The notes beneath the pieces are model-generated. The model was not told where the DNA came from and did no database searches. It saw only the letters and a list, made by a program, of their open reading frames with translations. The translations under genes and the position numbers were made by a program. DNA of 64,000 bases, taken from Parvularcula sp039818345 (GTDB lineage: Bacteria > Pseudomonadota > Alphaproteobacteria > Caulobacterales > Parvularculaceae). The stretch covers positions 1-64,000 of the forward strand of contig JBCBUC010000017.1 of NCBI GenBank assembly GCA_039818345.1. Direction: 5' to 3'. Numbering within the stretch: position 1 is the stretch's first letter; the number at the start of each line of letters is the position of its first letter. Shown here piece after piece: positions 26,915 to 34,675 of the stretch.

Positions 26915-26930
26915 CGTTTCACGTGAAACA
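26915..26930. promoter_or_regulatory. parS-like site overlapping the mnmG start codon
   Basis: CGTTTCACGTGAAACA matches the 16-bp parS consensus TGTTTCACGTGAAACA at 15 of 16 positions; only the first base differs. The GTG start codon of mnmG (26923-26925) lies in the centre. ParB bound here could affect mnmG initiation or transcription as well as segregation. Confidence 0.85.
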
Positions 26931-28788
26931 AGTCGGCAAGGATCAGCGTGTCGTGGTGGTGGGTGGAGGACACGCGGGTTGTGAGGCTGCTGCTGCCGCC
27001 GCGCGCATGGGCGCGGAAACCATTCTTGTGACCCATAAGGCTGCAACGATTGGGGAAATGTCGTGCAATCCAGCCATTGGCGGGGTTGGGAAGGGCCATT
27101 TGGTTCGGGAAATTGATGCCCTCGACGGGCTGATGGGTCGCGCCATTGACCAGTCAGGTATTCAGTTTCGGTTGCTGAACCGATCAAAAGGGCCAGCCGT
27201 CCGCGGGCCAAGGGCCCAGGCCGATCGGAAGCTTTACCGGCATGCGATGCAGCGTCTTATTGCCGAGCAAGTTGGCCTTCGTGTTGTTGAAGGTGCGGTC
27301 GCTGACGTTCTTGTTCGGCAGGGGCGTTGTGCGGGCGTGATCCTGGAGTCCGGTGAGGCAATCGAATCCAGTGCGGTGGTCTTAACCTCTGGTACGTTTT
27401 TGCGCGGAATGATCCATCGGGGTGAGGAGCGGATACCTGCTGGGCGGCAGGGTGAGGGTCCGGCCAACGCGCTTGGTGAACGGCTAGAGGTGATGGGGTT
27501 GCCCATGGGTCGCCTGAAAACAGGGACGCCAGCTCGGCTCAATGGCGAGACCATCGATTGGGATCAGCTTGAGATGCAACCGGCTGATCAAGATCCCCTG
27601 CCCTTTTCCTTTTTGACCAAAAAGATCACTGTTCCTCAAATATCGTGCGGAATTACAGAGACTTCGGCTGAAACCCATGCGATCATTCGGGAAAATCTTG
27701 GTCGCTCAGCGGTCTATGGCGGGCAGATTGCTGGTAAGGGCCCGCGATATTGCCCATCGATCGAAGACAAGATCGTCAAGTTTGCGGCGAAGGACAGTCA
27801 CCAGATTTTTCTCGAGCCCGAAGGCCTTGATGACTCCACCGTCTATCCAAACGGCATCTCGACCTCCCTTCCGTGTGACGTGCAAGATCAGTTCGTGCGC
27901 ACCATCAAGGGTCTCGCGAATGTCGAGATCACGCAGCATGGCTACGCGATCGAATATGATTATGTGGATCCAAGGGCTCTTGATCGGCGGTTGGAGCTTC
28001 GGGCCCTGCCCGGCCTGTTCTTGGCTGGGCAGAACAACGGCACCACGGGCTATGAAGAGGCGGGCGCCCAGGGTCTCGTTGCTGGAACAAATGCGGCGAT
28101 GCCTCACGATATCGCACCCTTCGCGGTTGACCGTAGTGAAGGCTATATCGGTGTTTTGGTGGATGATTTGGTCACCCGCGGCGTTTCTGAACCCTATCGG
28201 ATGTTCACCTCGCGTGCCGAGTATCGATTGAGCCTGCGGTCCGATAATGCAGACGACCGATTGACCCCCAAGGGTGTAGAGCTGGGCCTGGTGGGAGCCG
28301 AAAGAGCTGAGTTGTTTCACGTGAAACACAAGCGCTGGAACGACCTCCGACGTTGGGCTGATGCCACCAAGGTCACACCCAATGAGGCCGCAAAATGGGG
28401 GTTATCGATCAAGCAAGACGGGCGTCGCCGCTCAGTGCTCGATCTTTTGTCTCTGCCCGGTGTCGCTATTTCGGATCTCGAAACACCGTTTCCTGAATTG
28501 GTGGGGCTATCAGCGGACGATCGCGCGAAATTGGAGGCTGATGCGACTTATTCGGGTTTCTTGGAGCGCCAGGAGGCCGACATGGCGAGCTTCCGTCGTG
28601 AGGAAAGCCTTGTGATTCCGGCGGATTTCGATTTCCGTCGCCTCAAAGGGCTGTCCAATGAGGTGGCGGAGAAGCTCGCCCAGGCCCGCCCCGCAACCCT
28701 GGGGCAGGCTGGTCGTATCGAGGGCGTCACCCCGGCGGCCCTGTCCCTGCTGCTTGTTCATGTGAAAAACCTGACCCGTGCAGCCTGA
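26923..28788 (+). CDS. mnmG: tRNA uridine-5-carboxymethylaminomethyl modification enzyme MnmG (GidA)
   Basis: This 621-aa FAD enzyme is the partner of MnmE in wobble uridine modification. The dinucleotide-binding motif is VVVVGGGHAGCEAA near the N-terminus. The GidA signatures are GPAVRGPRAQADRKLYRHAM and AGQNNGTTGYEEAGAQGL. The C-terminal helical domain (FRRLKGLSNEVAEKL) binds MnmE and tRNA. The start is GTG at 26923, inside a parS palindrome; a second, perfect parS lies at 28313. rsmG overlaps its 3' end. Confidence 0.97.
   Translation: MKQVGKDQRVVVVGGGHAGCEAAAAAARMGAETILVTHKAATIGEMSCNPAIGGVGKGHLVREIDALDGLMGRAIDQSGIQFRLLNRSKGPAVRGPRAQADRKLYRHAMQRLIAEQVGLRVVEGAVADVLVRQGRCAGVILESGEAIESSAVVLTSGTFLRGMIHRGEERIPAGRQGEGPANALGERLEVMGLPMGRLKTGTPARLNGETIDWDQLEMQPADQDPLPFSFLTKKITVPQISCGITETSAETHAIIRENLGRSAVYGGQIAGKGPRYCPSIEDKIVKFAAKDSHQIFLEPEGLDDSTVYPNGISTSLPCDVQDQFVRTIKGLANVEITQHGYAIEYDYVDPRALDRRLELRALPGLFLAGQNNGTTGYEEAGAQGLVAGTNAAMPHDIAPFAVDRSEGYIGVLVDDLVTRGVSEPYRMFTSRAEYRLSLRSDNADDRLTPKGVELGLVGAERAELFHVKHKRWNDLRRWADATKVTPNEAAKWGLSIKQDGRRRSVLDLLSLPGVAISDLETPFPELVGLSADDRAKLEADATYSGFLERQEADMASFRREESLVIPADFDFRRLKGLSNEVAEKLAQARPATLGQAGRIEGVTPAALSLLLVHVKNLTRAA
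28313..28328. promoter_or_regulatory. Perfect parS site inside mnmG
   Basis: TGTTTCACGTGAAACA is a perfect 16-bp palindrome and identical to the conserved ParB-binding parS. It encodes residues within LFHVKHK of MnmG and lies 1.1 kb before parA. It should be a ParB nucleation site for origin segregation. Confidence 0.95.
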
Positions 28789-29416
28789 CAGCGCTGAAGA
28801 TTTTTATTCGTCGATCGATGTAAGCGATGATGAACGGCGATCGTTTGCTGCGATTGATAGCGTGTTTGTCGCCACCGCCGCCCACACGAACCTGGTTGCG
28901 CGCTCCACCATTCCTGAGCGCTGGCTTCGACACTATGCCGATAGTGCGCAGCTTTGGCCGTTGATCCCTGAAAACGCACGAACTCTTCTCGATATTGGTT
29001 CCGGCGGCGGGTTTCCCGGGCTGGTCATTGGCGCATTAGCGGAACACCGGCGACCAACCCTATGCTGCACTTTATGTGAAAGCATCCAAAAAAAGGCCGC
29101 ATTTCTGCGCGAGGCATTAAAAGCGGGGGCGTTGACCAGAACGAGTGTTGCAGCACTTCGTGTCGAGTCCCTTCAAAAAGCGCAGCACTTTGATGTCATC
29201 ACGGCACGTGCGGTGACGGCGCTTCCTAAGCTTTTGGGGTTGGCCATACCGCACCTTTCCAAGGGTGGGACCTTGCTATTTCCTAAGGGACGACGTGCAC
29301 AACAAGAGCTGGACGAGGCAAGGGAACAGTGGTCACTAGAGGTTGAGACGGTGCCCAGCACCACGGACCCCGAAGCGTCGATCCTCGTGATTCGCGCACC
29401 AGTGAGGACCTTATGA
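28778..29416 (+). CDS. rsmG: 16S rRNA (guanine527-N7)-methyltransferase RsmG (GidB)
   Basis: This 212-aa SAM-dependent enzyme makes m7G527 in 16S rRNA. The SAM-binding motif is LLDIGSGGGFPGLV (about 67-80), followed by ESIQKKAAFLREA and the conserved ITARAVTALPKLLGLA. It starts with GTG at 28778 inside the mnmG 3' end and overlaps parA by 4 nt. Loss of this enzyme gives low-level streptomycin resistance in several bacteria. Confidence 0.96.
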   Translation: MQPDSAEDFYSSIDVSDDERRSFAAIDSVFVATAAHTNLVARSTIPERWLRHYADSAQLWPLIPENARTLLDIGSGGGFPGLVIGALAEHRRPTLCCTLCESIQKKAAFLREALKAGALTRTSVAALRVESLQKAQHFDVITARAVTALPKLLGLAIPHLSKGGTLLFPKGRRAQQELDEAREQWSLEVETVPSTTDPEASILVIRAPVRTL

Positions 29417-30198
29417 ACCAGCCTCGTGTGCTCGCCATCGCTAATCAAAAAGGTGGCGTTGGAAAAACCACGACAACCATTAACCTTGCGACGGCCTTGG
29501 CGGCCGTGGGTGAGCATGTGGCAATCCTTGATCTCGATCCGCAGGGCAACGCGTCCACGGGGCTAGGGCTCCCGTCATCGGAGCGGTCCGGTACAACCTA
29601 TGATGTGTGGATGGGGGATGCGTCCATTGCGGAGATTATGCGGCTGACGACCGTGCCGCGTCTTGCGGTTGCGCCAGCGGGCATGGCGTTGGCGGGCGTT
29701 GAAATCGAGCTGTTGGATGACAAGAACCGTCATTTTCGCCTCAAAAAGGCAATCGAAGCGTTGGGGTATGAACAGCCCGATCTCACCTATGTCTTGATTG
29801 ATTGCCCGCCATCCCTCGGTCTACTGACGGTTGGTGCTATGACGGCTTCTGACGCGGTGCTCATTCCACTCCAATGTGAATTCTTTGCGCTTGAGGGCTT
29901 GAGCCAAATTATGCGGACAATTGATACGGTCCGTACACGCCTTAACCCACAATTGGAGCTTCAAGGTGTGGTGCTGACGATGTACGACAAGCGAAACAAT
30001 CTGAGTGCGGATGTCGAAGCCGATGTGCGAACCCATCTCGGTGACAAAGTCTATCGTACCGCCATTCCGCGCAATGTTCGCATTTCGGAGGCGCCATCGC
30101 ACGGCAAACCTGCGCTTCTTTATGATCTCAAATGCGCAGGCAGTCAGGCCTATGTCCGACTCGCCAGCGAAGTGATTGGTCGGGAAAGGGCGGCGTAA
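29413..30198 (+). CDS. parA: Chromosome partitioning ATPase ParA
   Basis: This 261-aa deviant Walker ATPase moves ParB-parS complexes over the nucleoid. The signature Walker A is ANQKGGVGKTTTTIN (about 10-24), the A' motif is LDLDPQGNASTGLG, and Walker B is YVLIDCPPSLGLLT. There is no N-terminal helix-turn-helix, as expected for a chromosomal type Ib ParA. It overlaps rsmG by 4 nt and shares its stop base with the parB ATG (TAATG). Confidence 0.97.
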   Translation: MNQPRVLAIANQKGGVGKTTTTINLATALAAVGEHVAILDLDPQGNASTGLGLPSSERSGTTYDVWMGDASIAEIMRLTTVPRLAVAPAGMALAGVEIELLDDKNRHFRLKKAIEALGYEQPDLTYVLIDCPPSLGLLTVGAMTASDAVLIPLQCEFFALEGLSQIMRTIDTVRTRLNPQLELQGVVLTMYDKRNNLSADVEADVRTHLGDKVYRTAIPRNVRISEAPSHGKPALLYDLKCAGSQAYVRLASEVIGRERAA

Positions 30199-31076
30199 TG
30201 GGCAAGAAGGGTCTTGGTCGTGGATTGGAAGCCATTCTCGGTGATATGCCGCCGCCGGAGGTGGAGCCGCGGGGTAGCACATCAGAGCTTCCTGTTGCTG
30301 AAATAGCGCCGGATAAGGATCAACCGAGGAAAGCCTTTAGCGAAGATGAGCTTGAGGCTTTAGCGCAGTCGATCCGTTCGCGCGGGGTTTTGCAGCCAAT
30401 TCTTGTTCGGCCGAAGGGTGCGGGCGATCACTACACGATCATTGCTGGTGAGCGCCGATGGCGGGCAGCGCAACGCGCGGGCCTTCATAAAATGCCGGCG
30501 CTTGTCAAAGAGGTCGAGCCGGGCGTGAGCGCGGAGATTGCGCTCATTGAGAACGTACAGCGTGTCGACCTCAACCCGATCGAAGAAGCGGATGCCTACG
30601 AACGTTTGCGGGAACAGCATGGCCGCAAACCTGGTGACATCGCGGAAGCGGTGGGCAAAAGCCGAAGCCATGTCGCCAATATGCTCCGGTTGACGCAGCT
30701 TCCCGATGAGGTGCGCGGCATGGTGGTCGCCGGTGAGCTTTCCATGGGGCATGCCCGTGCTCTTTTGGGGGCAGAGGACCCGCTGGCGGTGGCAAAAACC
30801 GTGGTCAAGGGCGAGCTCTCGGTGCGCGACACGGAAAAACTCATCAGTGCCCGTAAGAAGGTGAAATCGACCCCAGAAAAGATCGCAAGAGCGGTATCGT
30901 CAGCCTCCAAGGATGCTGACACCCGGGCGCTTGAGCAGGATTTGCAGGAGGCCTTGGGTCTTGATGTAGAGATCACCCGGGTCGGCAAATCGGGCGCGGG
31001 TGAGGTGACACTCAAATATCAAGACCTTGATCAACTCGATGACATTTGCCGACGCTTAATGGGTGCGGCAGTCTGA
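30198..31076 (+). CDS. parB: Chromosome partitioning CTPase ParB
   Basis: This 292-aa protein loads on parS and slides as a CTP-dependent clamp. The CTP-binding arginine patch is in GERRWRAAQRAGL, preceded by RSRGVLQPILVRPK and followed by ENVQRVDLNPIEEA. The helix-turn-helix is GKSRSHVANMLRLTQLP. The C-terminal dimer domain is present (VTLKYQDLDQLDDICRRL). I chose the ATG at 30198. Two of its expected sites lie within 1.9-3.3 kb upstream. Confidence 0.97.
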   Translation: MGKKGLGRGLEAILGDMPPPEVEPRGSTSELPVAEIAPDKDQPRKAFSEDELEALAQSIRSRGVLQPILVRPKGAGDHYTIIAGERRWRAAQRAGLHKMPALVKEVEPGVSAEIALIENVQRVDLNPIEEADAYERLREQHGRKPGDIAEAVGKSRSHVANMLRLTQLPDEVRGMVVAGELSMGHARALLGAEDPLAVAKTVVKGELSVRDTEKLISARKKVKSTPEKIARAVSSASKDADTRALEQDLQEALGLDVEITRVGKSGAGEVTLKYQDLDQLDDICRRLMGAAV

Positions 31077-31080
31077 GGGC

Positions 31081-32121
31081 ATGCTCTTTACCTCCGACAA
31101 TTGGGGCGGTGTGCACCCCAATATCATGCGAGCCATCCTTGAGGCCGAAGGCGGCTTTGCCCCGGCCTATGGCAATGATGAGCTGACGGCCAAGATCAAA
31201 AAGAGATTTGAAGAGGTCTTCGAGCACGAGATCGCGATCGCCTTTGTGCCCACGGGGTCGGCCGCCAATGCGGTGGCGCTGGCACTGCTAACACCGCCAT
31301 TCGGCGCAGTTTATTGCCACGAAAGCGCCCATGTCTTGATCGATGAGTGCGGCGCGCCTGAATTTTATACCGGCGGGGCAAAGGTGCTTCCTGTCTCAGG
31401 GGCCTTGGGCAAGATGACGCCCGACACCCTCGCCGCCGCGATGACGCCTTATTATCCGGTCTTGGCTCACCGCGTGCTGCCATCGGCAGTGAGCCTGACC
31501 CAGGCCACGGAGTGGGGGACGGTCTATTCGGCGGAGGACACTGAGACCCTCACAGAGTTCGCTCGCTCACGGAACCTCCGTGTTCATATGGACGGTGCTC
31601 GATTTGCCGGCGCACTGAATGCTACCGGCGCATCCCCTGCGGAACTGACCTGGAAGGCGGGCGTTGATGTCTTGTGTCTGGGGGGCACAAAGAATGGATG
31701 TTTGGCCGCCGAAGCGGTAGTGGTGTTTGACCCCGGCCGGCAAGACGAGCTCACCGCGCGGTGCAAACGGGCAGGGCTTGGCACGTCAAAGCAGCGGTTT
31801 TTCTCAGCGCAATGGGGAGCTTATTTTGGCGATAATCTGTGGACAGATCTAGCCAGCCAAGCCCATCGGCAGTGCCAGTCCCTTGCGCAAGCCTTCCGCA
31901 CCACGAAGGATTGCGAAGTGCTGATCGACCCTGCGATCAACGAACTCTTTGTGCGCATGCCCCACGCGCGGGCGGCGTCACTACGTGATGAAGGGGCGAT
32001 GTTTTACGACTGGGTGCAGCCGAGCGATGCCTATGCGGGAGAGGCCCGCCGGTTTGTCACGTCGTGGGAGACCACTGACGAGCATATCAGCGCCCTCAAG
32101 GATGCCCTTCAAAAACCGTAG
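31081..32121 (+). CDS. Low-specificity threonine aldolase / beta-eliminating lyase
   Basis: This 346-aa PLP enzyme splits L-threonine or allo-threonine into glycine and acetaldehyde. It begins FTSDNWGGVHPNIM and has the active-site region HMDGARFAGALNATG. The likely PLP lysine is in CLGGTKNGCLAAEAVV. Length is normal. It starts 4 nt after the parB stop. Its 3' end overlaps the convergent deacetylase gene by 13 nt. Substrate specificity cannot be read from sequence. Confidence 0.9.
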   Translation: MLFTSDNWGGVHPNIMRAILEAEGGFAPAYGNDELTAKIKKRFEEVFEHEIAIAFVPTGSAANAVALALLTPPFGAVYCHESAHVLIDECGAPEFYTGGAKVLPVSGALGKMTPDTLAAAMTPYYPVLAHRVLPSAVSLTQATEWGTVYSAEDTETLTEFARSRNLRVHMDGARFAGALNATGASPAELTWKAGVDVLCLGGTKNGCLAAEAVVVFDPGRQDELTARCKRAGLGTSKQRFFSAQWGAYFGDNLWTDLASQAHRQCQSLAQAFRTTKDCEVLIDPAINELFVRMPHARAASLRDEGAMFYDWVQPSDAYAGEARRFVTSWETTDEHISALKDALQKP

Positions 32122-33008
32122 ACGGATTTAGCCACCTCATAGGTGCCTGCATAGGCGTTGACGGTGTCGTCAATCGGGTTCGAGTAGCCGCCGCCGATGG
32201 CCATGGCACAGGGGATGCCGCGCTGCCGGCATCCATTCAGCACCATATGATCGCGGGCCCGTAAGCCATCAAAGCTAACATCCAACCGCCCAAGCTTATC
32301 GTGGATCAGTGCATCGACGCCCGCTTGGTAAAGAACAAGGTCTGGCGCGAACTGCCATATTTCGGAGAGTCGCTCGTCGATCGCGCGAAGGAAGGTATCG
32401 TCCTCGGTATGATCAGGTAGCGGAACATTGATATCGGCCGGGACTTTCCGGAACGGAAAATTCTTCTCTCCGTAGACATCAAGAATGAGAATGTTTGATC
32501 GTCCACCGAGGATCGCGGCGGTGCCGTCGCCCTGATGCACATCAAGATCGACGATCGCCACCCGATCGACTGTTCCTTCGGCCAGCAAAGTGGCGGCGAC
32601 CGCGGCTTGATCGTTGAAAATGCAAAAACCTGCGCCTGCATCCGCATGGGCGTGGTGCGTGCCGCCAGCCAGCTGTCCAGAGAGACCTGACCTTAAGGCT
32701 TCGCGTGCGGCAGCGAGCGCTCCGCCCAAGGTGCGTCGTCCGCGCAAGGGAATGGCGTCTGACCAAGGAAAGCCAATCCGCCGCATCGCCCGCGGATCAA
32801 TCGTGCCATCTTCGAGGCTCGCTAGATAGCTTTTTGTATGGACACTGAGGACGAGATCTCGTTCGGCCAGCGGCGAGGTATGAAGCTGATCAGGACGAAG
32901 CGTGCCGTCTGCTAGCAGTTTTCGATGAAGCATCCCATATTTCTGGCCAGGAAAGCGATGCCCATCAGGGAGCGTCAGGTTGAAGTCCTGTGAGGAGAAG
33001 AATTTCAT
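32109..33008 (-). CDS. Histone deacetylase / acetoin utilisation (AcuC) family protein
   Basis: This 299-aa arginase-fold zinc hydrolase shows GGTHHAHADAGAGFCIFND (charge-relay histidines), DLDVHQGDGTA (zinc ligands Asp and His) and YQAGVDALIHD (third ligand region). Bacterial members deacetylate acetyl-lysine proteins, polyamines or small amides, so the substrate is open. I set the start at 33008 (MKFFSSQDFNLT); a 7-residue extension is possible. It follows hemH by 1 nt and is probably cotranscribed with it. Confidence 0.9.
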   Translation of the reverse strand: MKFFSSQDFNLTLPDGHRFPGQKYGMLHRKLLADGTLRPDQLHTSPLAERDLVLSVHTKSYLASLEDGTIDPRAMRRIGFPWSDAIPLRGRRTLGGALAAAREALRSGLSGQLAGGTHHAHADAGAGFCIFNDQAAVAATLLAEGTVDRVAIVDLDVHQGDGTAAILGGRSNILILDVYGEKNFPFRKVPADINVPLPDHTEDDTFLRAIDERLSEIWQFAPDLVLYQAGVDALIHDKLGRLDVSFDGLRARDHMVLNGCRQRGIPCAMAIGGGYSNPIDDTVNAYAGTYEVAKSVYGF

Positions 33009-33009
33009 C

Positions 33010-34041
33010 TCACGCGAGCCAGCCGCCAAGCTCGCGCTTAATCAATTTTGTCAGCACACTTATAAAAGCATCGCTACTGTTAAGGCACGGGATGGCCGTA
33101 AGCGTTTCTCCGCCGTGCTCTTCAAAGGTTTCAGCGAGACCGATGCCGACTTCTTCAAGGGTTTCAATGCAATCAGAAACAAAGCCGGGTGTGGTGATGG
33201 CGATTTTTTTGAGACCTTCTTGACCCGCCGCTTCGACCAAACTTTCGGTTGAAGGTCCAAGCCATGTCTCTGGGCCAAACTTTGATTGAAAGGCGAGGGG
33301 GGCAAAATTCTCATCCCAGCCAAGGACCTCGCGCATCAAGCGCGCCGTCTTTTGACAGTGACAATGATAGGGGTCACCGTTCTTGAAATAACGTTCAGGC
33401 AATCCGTGGAAGGAGAGAATGACGCGCTCTGTCGTCTCATCCGTGTGCTGCCGACAAAGTTCAGCAAGCGCTTCGATGAGGCCGGGATCATCATGATGGG
33501 CAGGAACGACGCGGAACGCCGGCTGCCAAGGCTTCGCCATCGCCCACCGATAAGCGGCGTCGCAGGCCGTTCCGGTGGTTGTTGCGGAATATTGCGGATA
33601 AAGAGGAACGAGCAAAATCCGGTCGCATCCCTCCGCCTGCATCGCATCAAGCCGAGAGGCCACGCTTGGGTTCCCATAACGCATCGCCCAATCAACCGTG
33701 AGGCTTGATGGTAATCCCTGTCTGACGCCATCGGCTTGCTCTCTGGTGTAGCGGCGGAGGGGACTTTCGTGGGTCTCTTGATCCCAAATCTTGGCGTAAG
33801 CTGCGCGGGTTTTGCGTGGCCTGGTGTTGAGAATGATTCCCCGCAAAAGCGGCTGCCACAACCAGGACGGGTAATCGACGACGCGTTTGTCGCTCAAGAA
33901 CTCAGCCAGATAGCGCCGCACCGCGCCGGTGGTCAGCTCGTCTGGCGTGCCTAGGTTAATGAGAAGAACGCCAATTTTTCCAAAAGGAACGTCCGGGTGA
34001 TCGGTTAACGGTTTCACGGTTTGCGGATTAAGCGCATCCAT
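33010..34041 (-). CDS. hemH: Ferrochelatase
   Basis: This 343-aa enzyme inserts Fe2+ into protoporphyrin IX, the final step of protohaem synthesis. Motifs are GVLLINLGTPDEL at the N-terminus, LVPLYPQYSATTTG, the signature LSFHGLPERYFKNGDPY, and HCHCQKTA. The C-terminal PGFVSDCIETLEEVG is also typical. I used the ATG at 34041; the frame continues to 34110, but the extra residues are not family-like. The last gene of the same unit is the deacetylase. Confidence 0.96.
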   Translation of the reverse strand: MDALNPQTVKPLTDHPDVPFGKIGVLLINLGTPDELTTGAVRRYLAEFLSDKRVVDYPSWLWQPLLRGIILNTRPRKTRAAYAKIWDQETHESPLRRYTREQADGVRQGLPSSLTVDWAMRYGNPSVASRLDAMQAEGCDRILLVPLYPQYSATTTGTACDAAYRWAMAKPWQPAFRVVPAHHDDPGLIEALAELCRQHTDETTERVILSFHGLPERYFKNGDPYHCHCQKTARLMREVLGWDENFAPLAFQSKFGPETWLGPSTESLVEAAGQEGLKKIAITTPGFVSDCIETLEEVGIGLAETFEEHGGETLTAIPCLNSSDAFISVLTKLIKRELGGWLA

Positions 34042-34141
34042 CAATGGGGTCTGCCTTTTGCTTACCGGGGAGAAAGTGGTGTTTCCGGTGACTTTCAAGT
34101 AACGCTGCATCCAATCGCGGCCATGCTACGAAGGAATTTCT

Positions 34142-34672
34142 ATGCGGAAACTTCTCATCCTCCTCGCCGTCTCCGTGGTGGCAGCTTGCGCCACGCCGAC
34201 GCCTTTTGAACCAGCCGATAGCCGCGGGTATGGCTTTGCGGACCAAAAAATTGAGTCCAATCGCTACCGGATTTCCTTTGCGGGGAACTCCCTCACATCG
34301 CGGGAGCAGGTGGAAAATGCACTCCTTCTGCGAGCGGCACAGATCACGCTGGAAAACGGTTATGACCACTTCGTCGTGGTCTCCGATGACACCGAGACTG
34401 AGCGGGAGGTCAGGGTGACCGATCTCGGCCCCTCCTTTGGGTATTACGGCTATTATGGCTTCGGTCGGCCCTTCCCCTATTACGGGTATGGCTATCCTTG
34501 GGGTCCTGCTTTTGGTGTCAATGACACACGCGTGACGGAACGGCGGCGCTATTCCGCGGTGGCCTACATCGTCCTTGGCAGTGGACCAAAGCCGGCAGGG
34601 CAGATCACCGCTTATAACGCTCGCGAAGTGTCGCGGAATCTGGAAGGGGTGGTTTTCCGTAAGGAGAGCTAA
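34142..34672 (+). CDS. CC0125/CC1285-type lipoprotein
   Basis: This 176-aa protein has a lipobox at VAAC (Cys16) and a conserved domain with RGYGFADQKIESNRYRISF, SREQVENALLLRAAQITLENGYD and HFVVVSDDTE. A Tyr/Gly-rich stretch follows (YYGYYGFGRPFPYYGYGYP, about residues 101-120). This is the alphaproteobacterial CC0125 family of unknown function. It should be lipid-anchored in the envelope. It leads a same-strand set with the S9 peptidase 3 nt later. Confidence 0.85.
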   Translation: MRKLLILLAVSVVAACATPTPFEPADSRGYGFADQKIESNRYRISFAGNSLTSREQVENALLLRAAQITLENGYDHFVVVSDDTETEREVRVTDLGPSFGYYGYYGFGRPFPYYGYGYPWGPAFGVNDTRVTERRRYSAVAYIVLGSGPKPAGQITAYNAREVSRNLEGVVFRKES

Positions 34673-34675
34673 CCC

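Noticed and set aside
28754..28769. Third parS-like stretch at the end of mnmG
   Set aside because: TTGTTCATGTGAAAAA has four mismatches to the 16-bp consensus and loses the palindrome.
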